A stretch of DNA of 64,000 nucleotides from Ipomoea triloba (lineage: Eukaryota; Streptophyta; Magnoliopsida; Solanales; Convolvulaceae): assembly GCF_003576645.1 (NCBI RefSeq), contig NC_044919.1, positions 26,970,327 to 27,034,326 on the forward strand, read 5' to 3'. Of the stretch, positions 60,401 through 64,000 are shown in pieces. Position 1 is the stretch's first letter; each line of letters starts with the position of its first letter. A model generated the notes under the pieces. The model was not told the DNA's origin, searched no databases, and saw only the letters and a program-made list of their open reading frames with translations. A program made the translations under genes and the position numbers.

Positions 60401-62584
60401 CCATGTTGTAAGATTCACAAAGAGCACAAAACAGAGCGTCTTAGATGAGAATTTTCATTCAAACTTAACCCAAAAATCCAGAATTCAAACTTGGTCAATA
60501 TTGGCATAACAAGTCATATACTCACAATATGCATGCCAAATGATTAGATCTTGGTATACAAATTAAAAATGGAAAGAATATAGAAGGAAAAAAAAAACTA
60601 CATAATCATGCATTAGAAGAATCATGCTTTGCATTCAAATATCAACAGTAAAATTTGTTACACCAAACATTAATTATTTAAACAACAGGATTGATGATGA
60701 ATACAAACCTGATCCATTACTTCTTGAATCATTTCTCTAGCCCGCTCAATCTGTTTTCTATCACCAGTCACTCTCACGGTTCTTTCTTTTGATTGTTCTC
60801 CTTCAGGAAGTTGCACCAGCTAAAAGAAATAGAACGAAAAATCAACAGTTTTAGAAATTTGTATGAAAAATTTATCACCCCATAGTCATTATACACTACC
60901 TGAATGCGTGCTCCTGATCTTGTTTGGAGGCTCTTGATAGTTTCTCCACCTTTTCCAATAATTAAACCAACCTGGACCAATAAAAATGAAAACATTCAAT
61001 TATTCACTACTATAACAGGCAAATTTTAAAAAGAAAAAGAAAAAGAACAAAAAAAGGAGAGGGAACAGAAAATCTGGAAAAAAAAAGATTTTTACAAACA
61101 AAGAAAGCACACCTTCTCATTTGGAACTTGCATCTCAATTTGATCTCCAATAACAGATTGCACAGGGTTGAAGCCCTTAGCCACAAGGGAAGGAGAGCCT
61201 CCAGCATCAGCCTAGAGAAGAAATTAAGTTAAACATCCAAAAATGATATCACACAGAAATGGGAAGAAGCAAAAAAAGTAGAACTACAGTAAGCAGCATA
61301 AGCTATACAGATGATAAAAGTCAGACAAACCTCAGCTATGACATCCTTTATCAATCTCTCAGCCTTCTCTATATTTTCCAAAGTTCCAATTAGTTCAACA
61401 GACCTAGTTGAGGAACGAGGGTCAGACTCAGCATCACGTGTGATTTGAATTTTGGCACCAGAATTGTATTGCAGGTGTCGAATAGTTTCCCCACCCTTGC
61501 CAATAAGTACACCAACCTGTCCAACCACGAAATGAGGCAAGGACAACCATTAGATATTTCTGCACAGTGAGACATACTTGAGCAGTTGCAAAAAAAAGCA
61601 GGTTGCTTTATCCTTGAACCTTATTATTAGGGACCTCCATTTTCCGTGACATTGTTTGAGTCTCTGATGCTGTATTCTCTTGCTCATTAGGAGCATCTCC
61701 TTGTTGAGGGATATCAGTAGTAGATGGTTCCTGATCTTCACCTTTAGATGGTTCTTCTGGAACATTGTCAGTCTGAGGTTTCTCTGTTTGCAAATCATCA
61801 ATTGGAGCAGGTTGTTCACTGGTGGTGGTCGGAGCATCATTCTCCACTCCTTGGCCATTATCCAACTGTTCATTATTATCCAAACAATCTGGCTTCTCTT
61901 CAGTATCATCCTCTTTTGACTCATCCCCATTCTTCTCCTCTGTATGTCCATTCTCAGCACCTGAAAAATGGAATTTATCCAGAAAGATAGCATTACAAGC
62001 TAATGTCATGTAGATAATCAAGCTTATACTTTTTTCTCTTTAGATGAAATATGTAAAGAAGCAAGCTGCTATTTATTTTACCGAACTCAGCACTATGTAA
62101 AAGAACTCAAACAGTGAACAATAAAGAAACCTAATGTATAGCCATGTGCTCTATTGATATTTGATGCAACATGCAAGATAAGTGAAATATAATTTCCCTT
62201 TAAAACGACATGTATATTAAGAACATACATGTGCACATTTGCTAAGTAGAACACAAGCCAGAATATGCATAACAAATAATGAAATAACCGCATAGCTTTG
62301 AGTTCCAGAGGAGAAGGGGAAATAACTAAAATACCTAATTCATCGGTTTTCTCCTCAAGACGAGGTCGTTTAGCTTCAGAACCATCAGCTTGAGCTTCAT
62401 CTTCACCTTCACCGCCCTCCACCTCCTCCTCCTCGTCGGCTTTATTGACCGAATCTGGCTCGGCCTCCTCCTCCTTCAATACCGACTCACCTGGAGCGGA
62501 TTGCTCCAAATCCTCAAGCTTCCGTTTGTGATTATCGGAGTTCGCCACCGATGTAGGTGCCACCACTACCTCCTCATCCGCCAT
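57429..62584 (-). CDS. Two-KH-domain RNA-binding protein (FUBP-like)
   Basis: Eight exons: 62335-62584, 61620-61960, 61331-61516, 61113-61211, 60900-60971, 60709-60819, 58340-58606, 57429-58253; GT-AG throughout; 716 residues. The N-terminal ~190 residues are acidic and Glu-rich with basic clusters HKRK (19-22) and EAKRPRLEEK, likely nuclear signals. KH1 (about 190-260) and KH2 (about 285-352) each contain IGKGGETI, the GxxG loop that grips single-stranded RNA or DNA. The 360-residue tail is low-complexity, rich in Gly, Tyr, Gln and Pro (YGQPHGPDYGQ, QQQYPYAA), a prion-like composition. The arrangement resembles animal FUBP/KSRP and Arabidopsis At4g10070. Role in RNA processing or transcription is inferred. 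Intron 6 is 2.1 kb. No breaks. Confidence 0.93.
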
Positions 62585-62879
62585 TGCGATCCGGACGTTC
62601 CTGAAAACCCTAACGAAAGCGGTGCAAAGAGAGGCCTTTCTTGGAGAGTGTGAGATTGTGAGAAGGGAGAATTGGGAAACACGATTGTGTTTGTATGTCC
62701 ATAAACTCTCTGAGTTTGTATATATGGTGAGATATTTCGAGCTCTGTAGCTTAGGGCTTTAGCCTTTTAGGTATCCGCTTGCCTAATTGTTATCCGTTTG
62801 TCTAATGGGTTTCGAATATAAGACCCAATTTACTTTACTGGATCTCTAGTTCGGCCCATAGAACCAATTAGCAGTTGTT
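62585..62879 (-). promoter_or_regulatory. Upstream region of KH-protein gene
   Basis: Leader and promoter on the minus strand. CCATATATACAAAC at about 62714-62727 is a possible TATA box roughly 135 bp before the ATG. AAGCCCTAAAGC near 62752 and TGGGCC near 62856 resemble telo-box-like and site II-like motifs common in housekeeping promoters. Confidence 0.4.
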
Positions 62880-63258
62880 ATGCTCATGTGGACTCGGGTC
62901 TACATAATGCTATGTTCATAATTTTATAACTCTATGTTTATAATTTCATAACTTCATGTTCACAGTTTTATAATTTCATATTCACAGTTTCACAATTTCA
63001 TAACGTTCACAATTTCATAACTCTATGCTCAACAGTATCAAAACTCTATATTCAATAGTATAACACAATTTTTGAATCTATATAACAAAATTGTGAATAT
63101 AGAGTTAAAAAGTTGTGAATATTGAGTAATTTAATTTTGTATGTTGAGTTCTAAAATTGTGAACATAGAGTTTTAAATTTGTGAACATAGAGTTTTAAAT
63201 TTGTGAACATAGACCCGAGTCCACCTTACACGGTGGACCCGGGTCCATAGCATAATTT
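62880..63258. mobile_element. MITE with GTGGACTCGGGTC ends
   Basis: Left end TTATGCTCATGTGGACTCGG and right end GTGGACCCGGGTCCATAGCA, then TAA, are inverted. The arms consist of TTCATAATTTTATAACTCTA and its complement TAGAGTTATGAAATTG-type words. Related sequence lies at 30830-31020. Confidence 0.6.
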
Positions 63259-63299
63259 GCCACCAATTAGAGAAAGTAAATCGCAAGTTGTTTTATAGG

Positions 63300-63545
63300 A
63301 CAAATTATTATGTGGATCATGATTTATATATCTGTGTAGACTATAAATACAATATACATTTTCAATATATTAAAAGTTTTTGTGTACTGTGAAAGTATAT
63401 TATTTGATGATATATACAAAATCATATACTTTCAAATAATGTACTTTACGTATATAAATAGGCACTTTTAATATATATAAAAATGTATTTTTTTTTATTT
63501 ATAGTTCACACAAATGTGTGGACCATGGTCTATAGAATAATGATT
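63300..63545. mobile_element. GGTCCA-family MITE
   Basis: Left arm ATTATGTGGATCATGATTTA, then GTGTAGACTATAAATA; right arm TATTTATAGTTCACAC, then GTGTGGACCATGGTCTATAG, AATAAT, its complement. A foldback element of about 245 bp. Confidence 0.6.
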
Positions 63546-64000
63546 GGTTCTATAGTCCGTCCATCTTATTGACTCTGTGCACAAAAAATCAAAATACACA
63601 CTTATGTCAACTTGGACAACCCCATTCGCCAATCTAGTACAAATTATATCTTGGATCTTGAGTCAAAGTTTAATGTTCATAAAGTATACATTATAGCATT
63701 CACTCTATTACATCTCTATATATAAAATAGCAACAAGAGCAGCAATAAATGCAGCACAAAAAAAGGCGTCGTAATGGGCTAATTTTTTCACAAATTCCCG
63801 CCCAAGTGTAAACGCCGCCGTTGTAGGATAATAACCAGCGCGTCTTTACGTTAGGTTTTACCAACGTTGCAACATTAAATTTAGTGGTTTAATGTGATCC
63901 AATTACCGAAATTTATTTTCAAATTAGCCGGAAAGCATTACCGGGAAATATAATAGTAAACCGAATCGTCGCTAACGATTCGGTAATCCATGAACAATTA
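63546..64000. other. Gene-free right edge
   Basis: No gene recognised. The base composition becomes GC-richer near 63760-63850 (GGCGTCGTAATGGGC, AACGCCGCCGTTG), which could be the approach to a gene outside the window. CGAATCG and CGATTCGG near 63962-63982 form a small inverted pair. Confidence 0.4.

Noticed and set aside
61550..62013. Met/Lys-rich 147-codon frame and plus-strand frames
   Set aside because: Out-of-frame readings of exon 2 of the KH gene; the acidic frame 61620-61960 joins correctly to the flanking exons.

Overview
This window is nuclear DNA from a flowering plant, most likely a eudicot. Evidence: multi-exon GT-AG genes with plant-type proteins, AT-rich intergenic DNA, and plant-type Helitrons, Ty1/copia elements, LINEs, hAT/MULE elements and MITEs. 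I suspect an asterid (Convolvulaceae-like) but cannot prove it from sequence alone.

Layout. 0-6.5 kb: minisatellite, MITEs, a Helitron (3871-5432) and two paralogous small secreted-peptide genes on the minus strand (2451-2705 and 5860-6195) with CEP-like Pro/Gly/Asn motifs. 6.6-17.7 kb: gene-free, nested repeats. These are Helitron termini, an LTR element read leftwards, a LINE fragment, and a 1335-bp Pack-MULE with long terminal inverted repeats and a 9-bp target duplication (16269-17603) inserted in a Helitron-like element. 18.3-20.2 kb: cytochrome c (3 exons, one GC-AG intron). 20.6-23.3 kb: MITEs and a LINE 3' end. 23.7-28.9 kb: protein phosphatase methylesterase 1 (13 exons, minus). 29-41 kb: repeat block with GGTCCA-type MITEs, a 1.8-kb solo LTR and a complete, recently inserted Ty1/copia retrotransposon (35962-40941). 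A 1.43-kb exact-looking direct duplication joined at an N (position 34965) is probably an assembly error. 41.4-49 kb: two copies of a segmental duplication; the second is the 5' flank of the next gene, and a second Helitron lies between them. 49.3-55.4 kb: GBA2-type (GH116) glucosylceramidase (19 exons, plus). 55.6-56.9 kb: MITE and LINE relics. 57.4-62.6 kb: two-KH-domain RNA-binding protein (8 exons, minus). 62.9-63.5 kb: two MITEs.

The four conserved genes (cytochrome c, PP2A methylesterase, GBA2-type glucosylceramidase, KH protein) stand in the same order as the Arabidopsis neighbours I recall as At4g10040-At4g10070, so this appears to be an ancestral microsyntenic block enlarged by transposable elements. 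The four act in separate processes: mitochondrial electron transfer, PP2A demethylation, glucosylceramide turnover and RNA binding. The most unusual part is the peptide-gene pair, in which one gene has lost its third peptide motif behind a stop codon and the other has its 3' end supplied by a MITE.
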